A model generated the notes under the pieces. That model searched no databases and had not been told where the DNA came from. It worked only from the letters and a program-made list of their open reading frames with translations. A DNA stretch of 59,067 nucleotides, taken from NCBI GenBank assembly GCA_964604905.1, contig CAZSCC010000698.1:1-59067 (forward strand), in the 5' to 3' direction. Positions 36,160 through 44,474 of this stretch are shown piece after piece (the stretch's first letter is position 1; each line of letters opens with the position of its first letter). Origin of the DNA: JACQFK01 sp964604905. Lineage in GTDB: Bacteria > Planctomycetota > MHYJ01 > JACPRB01. A program made the position numbers and the translations under genes.

Positions 36160-36174
36160 GTATGGCACTGATTT

Positions 36175-37473
36175 CTAGAGGCCCTCGACCTCCCATCCCT
36201 TCCGGTACGCCCGCTTGAGGAGCGCCGCGGCCTCGGGCGGACCGTCCAGCTTCATCTCCGCGGCGTGCCACGTCAGGATCTTCCCGGGCACGCGGTTGGC
36301 GATCACGCCCAGGAGCACGAACTCCGTGAGCGGACCGGCGTAGGCGAAGTTGGCCGACGGCGTCCCCTCGCCGCGGCACGCGTTCACCCACTCGTGCCAG
36401 TGGTTCCCGGAGGCCATCGGGGGCATCGTGAATCCCTTGAAGGTCTCCGCGGGGAGGAGGATCGGGGCGGCGACGTGGGGGAGGAGCATGAATCCCTTCT
36501 CTCCCACGAGCATCGATCCCTGGTCGGGCAGCTTGTCGACCGGCCACCCCGCGGTCGTGGGCATCGCGTCGCCGTCGTACCAGGTGAGCGGCAAGGGGTC
36601 GACCGTGTACTTCGTCCCGGGGAACACGTACCGGACCTTGTTCTTCGTCGCGAACGACTCCGCGGGAGGCGCGTCGCTCTCCGACACGATCGTCCGTGGC
36701 TGGGTGAGGGCGAGCGCGCCGGCGATCGGGTCGAGGATGTGAATCGCCATGTCTCCCATCGTCCCGCACCCGAAGTCCAGCCACTTCCGCCAGTTCCCGG
36801 GATGGTAGAGGCCCTTTTTGAACGGCCGCTCGGGCGCCGTGCCCAGCCAGAGGTCCCAGTCCAGGTTTGCCGGCACCGGGTCCGATCCCGCCGGCCTCGG
36901 CCCGTCGAAGCCCCACTTCTTGTTGCTCCAGCTGTGCGCTTCCTTGACCTTCCCGATCGCGCCGTCCTGGATCACGCGGACGGCGAGGCGATACTCGCGC
37001 GACGAGTGGACCTGGATGCCCATCTGCGACTGGACCTTCTTCGCCCGCACCGCCTCGGTCAGCTTGCGCGCCTCCCAGACGTCGTGGGTGAGGGGCTTCT
37101 GGACGTAGACGTGCTTGCCGAGGTTGATCGCCGACATCGCGGCCGCCGCGTGCATGTGGTCGGGCGTCCCCACGTTCACGGAGTCGATCTCCCCGGCGAT
37201 CTCGGCGAACATCTTCCGGTAGTCGCGGTACTGTTTCGCTCCGGGGTACTTCTTTGCCGCGGCCGCCAGGGTGTTCGCGTCGACGTCGCAGAGCGCGACC
37301 ACCTGGACCGCCGGGTGGCCCGAGATGCTGCCCAGATCCGCCCCGCCCATGCCGCCGCAGCCGACCGTGGCGTGACGGAGCTTCTTGTCTCCCGCCTGGG
37401 GACCGAAGGCGAGGCCGGCCGTAGCGGCGCCGGCGGCGGCCAGGAAGTCGCGGCGCGAGAGGGAGCGTTTCAT
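36175..37473 (-). CDS. Tat-exported Gfo/Idh/MocA-family oxidoreductase
   Basis: 432 residues from ATG 37473. The leader KRSLSRRDFLAAAGAATAGLA is a Tat signal. The NAD(P)-binding fold begins HATVGCGGMGGADLGSIS and continues VVALCDVDANTLAAAAKKYP. EKP is replaced by VYVQKPLTHDVWEARKL, common in this exported Planctomycete subfamily. The C-terminal alpha/beta domain includes LDFGCGTMGDMAIHILDPIAG, with Asp and His expected near the active site. Such proteins bind a nucleotide acquired in the cytoplasm and act on sugars outside; here that is family inference. Confidence 0.9.
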   Translation of the reverse strand: MKRSLSRRDFLAAAGAATAGLAFGPQAGDKKLRHATVGCGGMGGADLGSISGHPAVQVVALCDVDANTLAAAAKKYPGAKQYRDYRKMFAEIAGEIDSVNVGTPDHMHAAAAMSAINLGKHVYVQKPLTHDVWEARKLTEAVRAKKVQSQMGIQVHSSREYRLAVRVIQDGAIGKVKEAHSWSNKKWGFDGPRPAGSDPVPANLDWDLWLGTAPERPFKKGLYHPGNWRKWLDFGCGTMGDMAIHILDPIAGALALTQPRTIVSESDAPPAESFATKNKVRYVFPGTKYTVDPLPLTWYDGDAMPTTAGWPVDKLPDQGSMLVGEKGFMLLPHVAAPILLPAETFKGFTMPPMASGNHWHEWVNACRGEGTPSANFAYAGPLTEFVLLGVIANRVPGKILTWHAAEMKLDGPPEAAALLKRAYRKGWEVEGL

Positions 37474-37549
37474 CGGATCAAGCCTCGAAAGACCTCCGGG
37501 ACCCCCATGGCCCCGTCCCCTATGAGACACCTGGCGGGTGCGGAGAGTC

Positions 37550-37578
37550 TCAACAGGGTCGCCGGACGGGAATATATC
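37550..37578 (+). promoter_or_regulatory. Candidate promoter of selenoprotein gene
   Basis: TCAACA (37550-37555), 17-nt spacer, TATATC (37573-37578), 25 nt before the ATG at 37604. Hexamers are fair and spacing ideal. A short palindrome GGGAxTATATCCC overlaps the -10. Confidence 0.35.
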
Positions 37579-37603
37579 CCATGCCGGAGGGCGTTAGGTC
37601 TCA

Positions 37604-38950
37604 ATGAATGCGTGCCTCGCTCTCCTGTTCCTGGCCGGCATGACCCAGGACGCCCCCCGGGTCGGAAAGGGAAGAGACCAGGCTTTCCCCGACTTCCTGC
37701 TCCCTTCGATCGACGGCGGTCGCGGGCGGCTCTCCGACTATCGGGGGAAGAAGATCCTCCTCTTCAACTTCGCGTCCTGGTGAGCGGGTTGCCGCGCGAG
37801 CATGCCCGGGTGGCGTGAGGCGGTCGAGCCCTTCGTGAGGACGGGGCAATTGGTCGCGATCGGGGTCGTCCAGGAGCAGCATCCCGATCGCGCGCGGCTC
37901 TACAAGCAGTGGCGGAAGCTCGAGTGGCCGATCTACATCGATGCGCTCAACACGCTCGGCCTCCAGGCCGTCCCCGTCCCGCTCGGGCTCGACGAGTCGG
38001 GGATCGTACGGCTCGACGGCCGGATCACGAAGGAGTCGGTGAAGGAGTTCGTGGAGAGGAGTCATCCGAAATCCGCGAGCGCTCCCCGCGCCGTGGAGCC
38101 GGAGGGGGCCGACCGGCATTTCCTGTTCGGCGAGTCGCCCGACGCGCTGGACCTTGCGATCGAGGCCTACGCGAAGGCCGTGACGGCCGACCCGAAGGAC
38201 GCCCGCGCGCAGTTCCGCCTGGGCGTCGCCTACCGGGCGCGATACGACACGCCCCGGCGGAAGCCCGGCGACGTCCAGAAGGCGGTGGGCCACTGGGAGG
38301 ACGCGCTTGCGCTCAACCCCAACCAGTACATCTGGCGGCGGAGGATCCAGCAGTTCGGCCCGCGGCTCGACAAGCCGTACGACTTCTACTTCTGGGTCGA
38401 GCAGGCCCGGAAGGAGATCCTCGCGCGCGGAGAGAAGCCCGTGGAACTCGTCGTCGAGCCCATGGGCTCCGAGATCGCGCCTCCCTCGAAGGGGGAGGCC
38501 GCCGTCGCCGTGGCGGTCCCCGATCCCGATCCGCAGGGCAGGATCCATCGTGACGACCGGTTCGTCTCCGCCGAGCCCGTGACCGTGCCCGCCCGGGTGC
38601 GTCCCGGCTCGCGGGTCCGCGTGCGGGTGACGTTCCGTCTCAACGAGGGGGCGAAGGGCCACTGGAACAACGAGGGCGACCCGTTGGCGCTGTCGGTGAA
38701 GCTTCCGGGGTCGGTGACGCTTGTCGAGGGCGGTTTCCACGGTCCGAGGCCGAAGGAGGCGAGCAGCTCGGAGGTGCGGGTCCTCGAGTTCGAGGCGGAG
38801 GTGTCCAAGGAAGCGTCCGCGGGCGTCCTCGAGATCCCGGCCTATGCCGTCTACGACGTCTGCGAGGACGTGAACGGGACCTGCCGCCACGTACGCCAGG
38901 ACCTGAAGATCACCGTGGTCGTCGATCCGGCCGCCCCCAAGCTGCAGTGA
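37604..38950 (+). CDS. Probable selenoprotein: redoxin domain (UxxC) with TPR and DsbD-alpha-like domains
   Basis: 448 residues if UGA at 37781-37783 is read as selenocysteine (U60). A signal-like start (MNACLALLFLAGMTQ) leads to a redoxin/TlpA-like domain: FPDFLLPSIDGG, LSDYRGKKILLFNFASW, then U-A-G-C (U60, C63) and RASMPGWREAVEPF. The UxxC sits exactly where thioredoxin-like proteins have CxxC. The frame continues uninterrupted for 389 codons: thioredoxin end (to about 155), TPR-like helices (ALDLAIEAYAKAVTADPKDA), then a beta-rich DsbD-alpha-like domain ending PAYAVYDVCEDVNGTCR. A hairpin suited to selenocysteine insertion follows the UGA (37801-37817). The alternative is a nonsense mutation, but position and hairpin argue against it. 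Confidence 0.82.
37801..37817 (+). promoter_or_regulatory. Candidate bacterial SECIS hairpin
   Basis: CAUGCC (37801-37806), loop CGGGU, GGCGUG (37812-37817): six base pairs with one U-G pair. The loop begins 24 nt after UGA and contains GGU, similar to the loop of the E. coli fdhF element. Confidence 0.6.
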
Positions 38951-39808
38951 TCAGCGCGGGGTGACCTTCCCTTCCACCGAGAAGGTCATCGTCAGCTCCT
39001 GCTTGGCCCCCTGGTCCGACGTCCCCTTGTGGTAGACGACGACCTTGCCGGCGCCCTCGGACGACACGACGCGGCCCGTCCCGACCTCGAGGACCGCCTT
39101 CATCTTGCCGTCGCAGCGGTTCCAGGCCTCGTCGGCGGTCGGGTCCTTCGGGCCGCCCTCGACCTTGCCGGCGAGTTCGGCGGAGAGCGTCGCGAACTTC
39201 TTTCCGTCGCGGATCTCGATCTTCTCGACCTTCACCTTCTGCGTGAAGGCGAACGACCCCTTCTTGCCCTTCTCGGTCCGCTGGCCCTTCCACTTCTGCT
39301 CGTAGGTGTCCCCCTCCTTGACGGGCTTGTCGGGCATCCGCACGATGCCCAGTCCGATCAAGTCCATCGCCTCTCCGTTCTGGTCCTGGTTGGCGTCGTC
39401 GCTCTTGTACTCGCCCTCGGCCGAGAGCGTGAAGTTTCGGCCGCCCGCGGCGAGGTACCACATCATCTGGCGGAGCTTGTTCTTGTCGCTCTCGGCGGGC
39501 TGGCCCTTGGTGTAGTCGTACTCATGGTCCTCGTCGTCGTAGCGCATCTCGACCCGCGCCTCCTCGTGGTCGACCTTCTGCCGCTTCGCAGCCATCGACT
39601 GGCGCGTCCCCTCCGCTCGGACGACGAGCTTCTCCATGCTAAGGAACGGGTGGATCGAGCGGACGTAACCGACGAGCTGATCGGGCCCCTCGATCTTGAT
39701 CCCGAGCTTCATCTCGGAGTAGACCTTGTCCGGGCCGGTCTTCTCCGTGGCGTACTTGATCGTGACGGCCTCGCCTTGGGCGAGGAGGATGGCGAGGAAG
39801 GCGATCAT
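38951..39808 (-). CDS. Secreted protein of unknown function
   Basis: 285 residues with a short signal peptide (MIAFLAILLAQGEA). The mature part is beta-rich and charged, e.g. KYATEKTGPDKVYSEMKLGI and NRCDGKMKAVLEVGTGRVVS, resembling Planctomycete exported proteins of undefined function (DUF6263-like pattern, low certainty). Its ATG shares a base with the stop of the DUF1501 gene (TGATG, 39806-39810), so they are translationally coupled. Its stop abuts the stop of the selenoprotein gene on the other strand in the palindrome TGATCA (38948-38953). Confidence 0.7.
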   Translation of the reverse strand: MIAFLAILLAQGEAVTIKYATEKTGPDKVYSEMKLGIKIEGPDQLVGYVRSIHPFLSMEKLVVRAEGTRQSMAAKRQKVDHEEARVEMRYDDEDHEYDYTKGQPAESDKNKLRQMMWYLAAGGRNFTLSAEGEYKSDDANQDQNGEAMDLIGLGIVRMPDKPVKEGDTYEQKWKGQRTEKGKKGSFAFTQKVKVEKIEIRDGKKFATLSAELAGKVEGGPKDPTADEAWNRCDGKMKAVLEVGTGRVVSSEGAGKVVVYHKGTSDQGAKQELTMTFSVEGKVTPR

Positions 39809-41061
39809 CAGAGGAGCTCCTTAATGGGGTCGCCGCCGTCGAGGATTTTGATGGGCCGGCCGACGGGAGTCATGTACTTCTTCGCCGGGTCGATGCCCAG
39901 CTGGCCGTAGATCGTGGCGAAGAGGTCCTGGACCGAGACCGGCCGGTCCACGGCCTCGACTCCGGTGGCGCTGGTCTTCCCGATCGCGCGCCCGCCCGCC
40001 AGCCCGCCGCCCGCGACCGCCGCGCAGAACGCCTTCGTCCAGTGGTCGCGGCCGTTCCCGCCGTTCACGCGCGGCGTCCGGCCGAACTCGCCCATCCAGA
40101 CGACCATCGTCTCGGAGAGCATCTTCCGGCGGTCGAGATCGGTCAGCAGGCCCGCCATGCCGGGGTCGAGCTCGCCCATGAGGGTCTTCGACCGGTTGAA
40201 GTTGTCGGCGTGGGTATCCCAGTCGGCCAGCGTCACCTCGACGAAGCGGACGCCCGCCTCGACGAGCCGCCGCGCCATGAGGCAGGCCTTTCCGAAGCCG
40301 CCCTATCCATAGAGCTTCTGCGTCTCGTCGGGCTCGTCAGAGATGTCGAAGGCCTTCAGGTGCGGCGACCGCATGAGGGCGAACGCGCGGTCGTACGCCT
40401 TCTGCTGCGACTCCACGCGCGGGTCGGCATGGATCTCCGCGAACTTCCGGTTCTGGGCGAGGAGGAGCCGCTCGCGGTCGCCGAGGCGGAACTTGTTCAC
40501 CCCCGCAGGGAGCTTCAGGTCCTCGAGCGGGTTCTCGATCTTCTCGACCAGGAGGGGCGCCATCTCGGGGGACAGGTACCCCGACCCCGCCGAATTGGAG
40601 TCCTTGCCCACCGTGATGCACCCTGGGAGGCCTTCGGCCGTCATCCCCAGCTCCTTGGCGATCAGGCTTCCGAGATGGGGGTGGTCGATGGTCGGGTCGG
40701 TGCGGTACCCCGTATGGAGGAGGTACCGGGCCGTGTCGTGGTTCGGATCCTTGGAGAAGAGCGTGCGGAGGATTGAGAGCTTGTCCGAGGCGGCCGCGAC
40801 GCGTGGCAGGTGCTCGGAGACAAGGGATCCCCGGGTCTTTGTCTCGATCGCCTTGAACGGCCCGCCGGTCTCGGCGCCGGGCTTCGGGTCGAAGGTGTCG
40901 AGTTGGCTGGGGCCTCCGTGCATCCAGAGGAGGATCACCGCCTTCGCCTTGGCCCGCTTCGTCTCCGCGAAGAGCGGCCCTCCGGCGGCCGCCAGGCCGG
41001 CCCCGAACGCGATCTTGATGAAGTCGCGCCTGCTTGACCGACAGTGCGTGCAACCACTCAT
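39808..41061 (-). pseudogene. DUF1501 gene interrupted by one in-frame amber codon
   Basis: The frame from ATG 41061 has a Tat leader (CRSSRRDFIKIAFGAGLAAAGG) and DUF1501 motifs AVILLWMHGGPSQLDTFDPK and AGSGYLSPEMAPLLV. TAG at 40303-40305 stops it after QKLYG. The same frame continues at once with GGFGKACLMARRLVEAGVRF, then VVWMGEFGRTPRVNGGNGRDHW, all conserved DUF1501 C-terminal motifs, to 39808. The whole would be 417 residues, normal for the family. The interruption is a single codon with no frameshift. It could be a recent mutation, a sequencing error or read-through. The partner DUF1549/DUF1553 gene is intact upstream. Confidence 0.8.
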
Positions 41062-41081
41062 GCTCTTCTCCCGCCTGTCTT

Positions 41082-41100
41082 GATTCGTGATTCTTGATTC
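41082..41100. repeat. GATTCGTGATTC intergenic repeat
   Basis: GATTCGTGATTC (41082-41093) followed by TTGATTC, between the DUF1501 and DUF1549/DUF1553 genes. It is the reverse complement of the word at 42738-42749. Confidence 0.55.
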
Positions 41101-41104
41101 GTTC

Positions 41105-42664
41105 CTAGTGATTGAAATAGAGCTCGGTGCTGTTCAGCAATACCCAGTAGATGTCCTCGTACGCCTTCTTGTCCCCGTTCTTCCGCTTGAGGTAGTCGAG
41201 GTAGAGCGTCCGCTCCTCCCCGCTGGGGGGACGGGAGAGGAGGGTGTAGAAGATCTCGCTGAGACGGTCGGGCGCCGATTCGCGCTCCTTGAGGATCTCC
41301 GCCAGGCGGCCCCACTCGGCCTTGACGAGGCCCTGGAGGTCGTTCGAATTCATCAGCTTGAGGGCGAGGCGGACGCTGCCCGTGTACTTCGTCGCCTCGG
41401 GCGCGATCCCGGTCGGCGCGAGCAGTCCCGAGGTGAACTGGTGGAGGTACATCCGGAAGACCTCGGGGTTCCGGTAGCTCTCGGGCAGGTCCTTGTTGTC
41501 GTAGAAGGACTTGTAGAACTGCTTGAAGAAGACGTCCATGTTGAGCGTGTAGACCAGGGTGTTGAGCAGCTGGACGGGATTCTGGGGCTTCAGGATCATG
41601 CGCGCGTGGGTGGCGGGGTCGTGCTCCTTCGACGCGTCGCACGGCGCCTGGTAGGCCTTCGACGAGAGGATCGTCCTCATGAGGGGCCGCAGGCGAGTCT
41701 CCCCCCGGTTGAACTCGGCGCAGAGGGCGTCGAGGAGCTCCGGATGGCCGGGCTTCGTCTTGTCGCTGAACTTGTCGACCGGCTCCACGAACCCGCGCCC
41801 CATGAAGTGGGCCCAGAGGCGGTTGACGATCGCCCGGGGGAACTGGGGGTGCTCGACCACGTACTTGGCGAGCGACTTGAGCGGCTGTTTGGGGTCCTCG
41901 GGGGCGCGGCCGTCAAGGAAGTGGGCGCTGACCTCGATCTTCGTGTCGGGGATGGCCATCATCATCCCCTTGGGCTCGCTCATCACCTTCACGCCGAAGC
42001 CGTCGAACGTCTGGCGCGCCTTGGGCTTGAGACCGTTGAAGAAGGCCGTCAGGCCCCAGAAGTCCTCCTGCGTGTACTTGTCGAACGGGTGGTCGTGGCA
42101 TCGCGCGCAGTGGATCTGGAGGCCGAGGAAGATCCGGGTGGTACGCGACGTCAGCTCGTGGGGCGGTTCCACCATGGCGGGGTCGAGCGCGGCCAGGATG
42201 AAGTTGCTGGCCGGCTTCAGCTTGTAGTCGCCCACGTCGGAGAGGAGCTGGGTGACGAAGTCGCGGTAGGGCAGGTCCTTGGCGTGCGCGTCCTTCAGGT
42301 ACCCGCGGAAGGCCGGGAAACTGATCCGGAGCGGCGCGGTCTCGTCGAAGTGGTAGTTCATCAGGATCCGCAGCCACGTGTCGGCGAAGAACTCGGCGGC
42401 CTCGGGGCTGTCGAGGAGCTCGTCGATCTTCCTCGAGCGGTCCTTCGACTTCTCGAAGGCGCGGATCTCGTCGGGTTTGGGGAGCCGGCCCAGGACGTCG
42501 AGGGAGGCGCGCCGGAGGAACTCGTGGTCGCCGGCGGGCGCGCCCGCCTTGATGCCGCTCTCCTCCCAATGGGCGTCGAAGTAGCGGTCGATCGGGTTGG
42601 CGGGGGCGTCCTGGGCGGCGAGCGAGCCCGCCAGGAGCAGGATGGCCGGCGCGATGAGCCTCAT
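41105..42664 (-). CDS. DUF1549-DUF1553 protein without cytochrome domain
   Basis: 519 residues from ATG 42664, preceded by AGGAGG 5 nt upstream. A signal peptide (MRLIAPAILLLAGSLAAQ) is followed directly by DUF1549 (HEFLRRASLDVLGRLPKPDE; HCARCHDHPFDKYTQEDF) and DUF1553 (HPQFPRAIVNRLWAHFMGRGF; NPVQLLNTLVYTLNMD; final LLNSTELYFNH). The N-terminal PSCyt1 haem domain of the 23778-26621 paralogue is missing; only the internal CARCH site remains. It is first in a minus-strand group with the DUF1501 gene and a secreted protein. Confidence 0.9.
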   Translation of the reverse strand: MRLIAPAILLLAGSLAAQDAPANPIDRYFDAHWEESGIKAGAPAGDHEFLRRASLDVLGRLPKPDEIRAFEKSKDRSRKIDELLDSPEAAEFFADTWLRILMNYHFDETAPLRISFPAFRGYLKDAHAKDLPYRDFVTQLLSDVGDYKLKPASNFILAALDPAMVEPPHELTSRTTRIFLGLQIHCARCHDHPFDKYTQEDFWGLTAFFNGLKPKARQTFDGFGVKVMSEPKGMMMAIPDTKIEVSAHFLDGRAPEDPKQPLKSLAKYVVEHPQFPRAIVNRLWAHFMGRGFVEPVDKFSDKTKPGHPELLDALCAEFNRGETRLRPLMRTILSSKAYQAPCDASKEHDPATHARMILKPQNPVQLLNTLVYTLNMDVFFKQFYKSFYDNKDLPESYRNPEVFRMYLHQFTSGLLAPTGIAPEATKYTGSVRLALKLMNSNDLQGLVKAEWGRLAEILKERESAPDRLSEIFYTLLSRPPSGEERTLYLDYLKRKNGDKKAYEDIYWVLLNSTELYFNH

Positions 42665-42723
42665 GAGAACCTCCTGAACCCAGTGTACCGGAGGAATCCC
42701 GGGGAGGTTTCGGAGGATGGAGG

Positions 42724-42800
42724 GAATCACGAATTGCGAATCACGAATCAAAGAGGGTGCCACGGGACAGGGAGGGGCCGGTCGATGATCCGTGATTCGG
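42724..42800. repeat. AATCACGAAT repeats forming an inverted repeat
   Basis: GAATCACGAAT (42724-42734) and GCGAATCACGAATC (42736-42749) face GATCCGTGATTCGG (42787-42800), which pairs with the second arm at 12 of 14 positions. This lies between the beta-CASP nuclease stop and the DUF1549 gene start, both on the minus strand. Confidence 0.55.
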
Positions 42801-42802
42801 TC

Positions 42803-44152
42803 TTAAAGGGCCACTTCCACGCCCAGGCCGGGGACGAGGGTGCGGGCCATTGTCGTCTCGCGGACCCACTTCGCGAAGTCCTCCGCCGCGTCGACCTCGC
42901 CGTGGACCACGAAGGCGTCCTTCAGGGTGTGGGCGTGGGCGCGGATGAAGGCCTCGAGGCCGGGGCGGTCGGCGTGGGCGGAGAGGCCGTCCATCTTCGC
43001 GACTTCCGCGCGGAGCTCCATCTCGCGGCCGTGGACGCGGATCTGACGGAGGCCGTCGAGGATCTTCCGGCCCAGCGTGTGCTCGGCCTGGTAGCCCACG
43101 AAGAGGATCATGTTCCGCGCGTTCTGGCCGTGGTGATAGATGTGGTGGAGGATGCGTCCGTGCTCGCACATGCCGCTGGCCGCGATGATGATCGCGGGGC
43201 CGTCCAGGTCGTTGAGCTTCCTGGATTCTTCGGGGGAGCGGACGTAGCGGAGCGTGTCGAAGCCGAAGGGGTCACCGGCCATCCAAGTCCCGGGCTCGTG
43301 GCACTCGGGGTGGCGGCGGTAGACGTCGGTCACGTTGGCGGCGAGGGGGCTGTCCACGAAGACCGGCACGTCGGGAATCTTCCCGTCGAGGCGTTTGAGG
43401 CGGTAGGTCAGGTGCTGGGTCCGGCCGACGGCGAAGGCAGGGATCAGGATCTTGCCCTTGCGGTCGATCACGCGGCGGATGAGCGCGGCCAGGTCCTTCT
43501 CCTCGTCCTCCTCGGGCGGGTGGACCCGGTTGCCGTAGGTGCTCTCGACGATGATCGTGTCGGCGCCCGAGAGGAGCTCGGGGCTCTTCAGGATCGGGAG
43601 GGATGCGCGGCCCAGGTCTCCCGAGAAGAGGATCTTCCGCGTCCGCGTCTCGACCCGGACGAGCGACGAGCCCAGCATGTGGCCCGCGTCGTGGAACGAG
43701 AGGCGGACGCCGTCGCCGATGTCGAGCGACTGGTGGTAGGGCAGGGGCTTGAAGAGCTTCGCGGCGGCCTTGGCGTCCTCGACGGTGTAGAGCGGTAGGA
43801 TCGGGCGGCCTTCGCGCCGGCTCAGGAACTCGACGTCGCGCTCCTGGATCGCGCCGGAGTCCTGGAGCATCAGGTCGGCGAGATCGGCCGTGGCGGGAGT
43901 GGCGTAGACCGGGCCGGAGAAGCCCGCCTTGACGAGGGCGGGAAGGGCGCCCGAGTGGTCGATGTGCGCGTGGGAGAGGATCACCGCGGAGATGGACTTC
44001 GGGTCGAACCCGAAGTTCCGGTTCCGCTGGGCGCTCTCCTCGCGGCGGCCCTGGACGAGGCCGCAGTCGAGGAGGATCTTCCGGCCGTCCACGTCCAGGA
44101 GGTGGCGGCTGCCGGTGACGCTACGCGCCGCGCCGTGAAAGGCAAGCTTCAT
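42803..44152 (-). CDS. Metallo-beta-lactamase/beta-CASP RNA-processing nuclease
   Basis: 449 residues from ATG 44152. Metal-binding motifs: HAHIDHSG (HxHxDH), DAGHMLGSS, SGDLGR, and the beta-CASP motifs GKILIPAFAVGRTQHLTY, AIIIAASGMCEHGRILHHI and GLSAHADRPGLEAFI. This is the CPSF73/YSH1-like group found in bacteria and archaea, metal-dependent RNA endo- or exonucleases. The C-terminal RNA-metabolising part is complete. It is divergent from a small gene, with overlapping promoters between them (44155-44190). Confidence 0.92.
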   Translation of the reverse strand: MKLAFHGAARSVTGSRHLLDVDGRKILLDCGLVQGRREESAQRNRNFGFDPKSISAVILSHAHIDHSGALPALVKAGFSGPVYATPATADLADLMLQDSGAIQERDVEFLSRREGRPILPLYTVEDAKAAAKLFKPLPYHQSLDIGDGVRLSFHDAGHMLGSSLVRVETRTRKILFSGDLGRASLPILKSPELLSGADTIIVESTYGNRVHPPEEDEEKDLAALIRRVIDRKGKILIPAFAVGRTQHLTYRLKRLDGKIPDVPVFVDSPLAANVTDVYRRHPECHEPGTWMAGDPFGFDTLRYVRSPEESRKLNDLDGPAIIIAASGMCEHGRILHHIYHHGQNARNMILFVGYQAEHTLGRKILDGLRQIRVHGREMELRAEVAKMDGLSAHADRPGLEAFIRAHAHTLKDAFVVHGEVDAAEDFAKWVRETTMARTLVPGLGVEVAL

Positions 44153-44154
44153 GG

Positions 44155-44183
44155 TTGGCGATTATACCGGTCCGCGCTATACT
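44155..44183 (+). promoter_or_regulatory. Sigma-70-type promoter, nearly leaderless
   Basis: TTGGCG (44155-44160), 17-nt spacer, TATACT (44178-44183), 9 nt before GTG 44193. It drives the small gene and the enoyl-CoA hydratase operon. It overlaps the opposing promoter at 44161-44190. Confidence 0.6.
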
Positions 44184-44190
44184 TTGTCGA
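44161..44190 (-). promoter_or_regulatory. Sigma-70-type promoter, nearly leaderless
   Basis: Minus strand: TCGACA (44190 to 44185), 18-nt spacer, perfect TATAAT (44166 to 44161), 8 nt before the ATG at 44152 of the beta-CASP gene. Confidence 0.6.
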
Positions 44191-44192
44191 TT

Positions 44193-44474
44193 GTGCGCAG
44201 GCCGACCGTCGCGAGGATCACGGAGGCGGACCCGAGGATGCGCCGGATCCACGTCGTGGGCGAGGTGCACCCGGGCGAGCTGGCCGAGCGCGGGTACGTC
44301 CGGCGGGGCGAGGAGTGGGTGCTGGACGTCCGCCGCCCCAAGGGGCCGGGGCACGACGCGGACCCGTTCGTCGCGGAGTTCGACGCGCTGAGCCGGATGG
44401 GGTACGATTTCGCGGAGGGCGACGAGTGGTCGCCCCGCGAGCTGCTGGAGAGGCTCCGCAGGGAGAAGCCATGA
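44193..44474 (+). CDS. Small protein of unknown function
   Basis: 93 residues from GTG 44193, chosen because the promoter ends just upstream. The protein is charged and mixed alpha/beta (RRIHVVGEVHPGELAERGYV; ADPFVAEFDALSRMGYDF), with no signal or membrane segment. I recognise no domain. Its TGA overlaps the ATG of the enoyl-CoA hydratase gene (44471-44474). The overlap and codon pattern support a real gene. Confidence 0.65.
   Translation: MRRPTVARITEADPRMRRIHVVGEVHPGELAERGYVRRGEEWVLDVRRPKGPGHDADPFVAEFDALSRMGYDFAEGDEWSPRELLERLRREKP

Noticed and set aside
37781..37783. UGA recoded as tryptophan
   Set aside because: Many genes in the window end properly at UGA, for example 23779-23781 and 38948-38950, so a genome-wide reassignment is excluded.
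37802..38950. A separate gene starting at ATG 37802
   Set aside because: It would begin inside the thioredoxin fold without its first strands, has no ribosome site, and the preceding 60 codons encode the missing part in the same frame.
40303..40305. Amber codon as pyrrolysine
   Set aside because: No pyl genes are seen here and the family has no known Pyl use; mutation or sequencing error is simpler.
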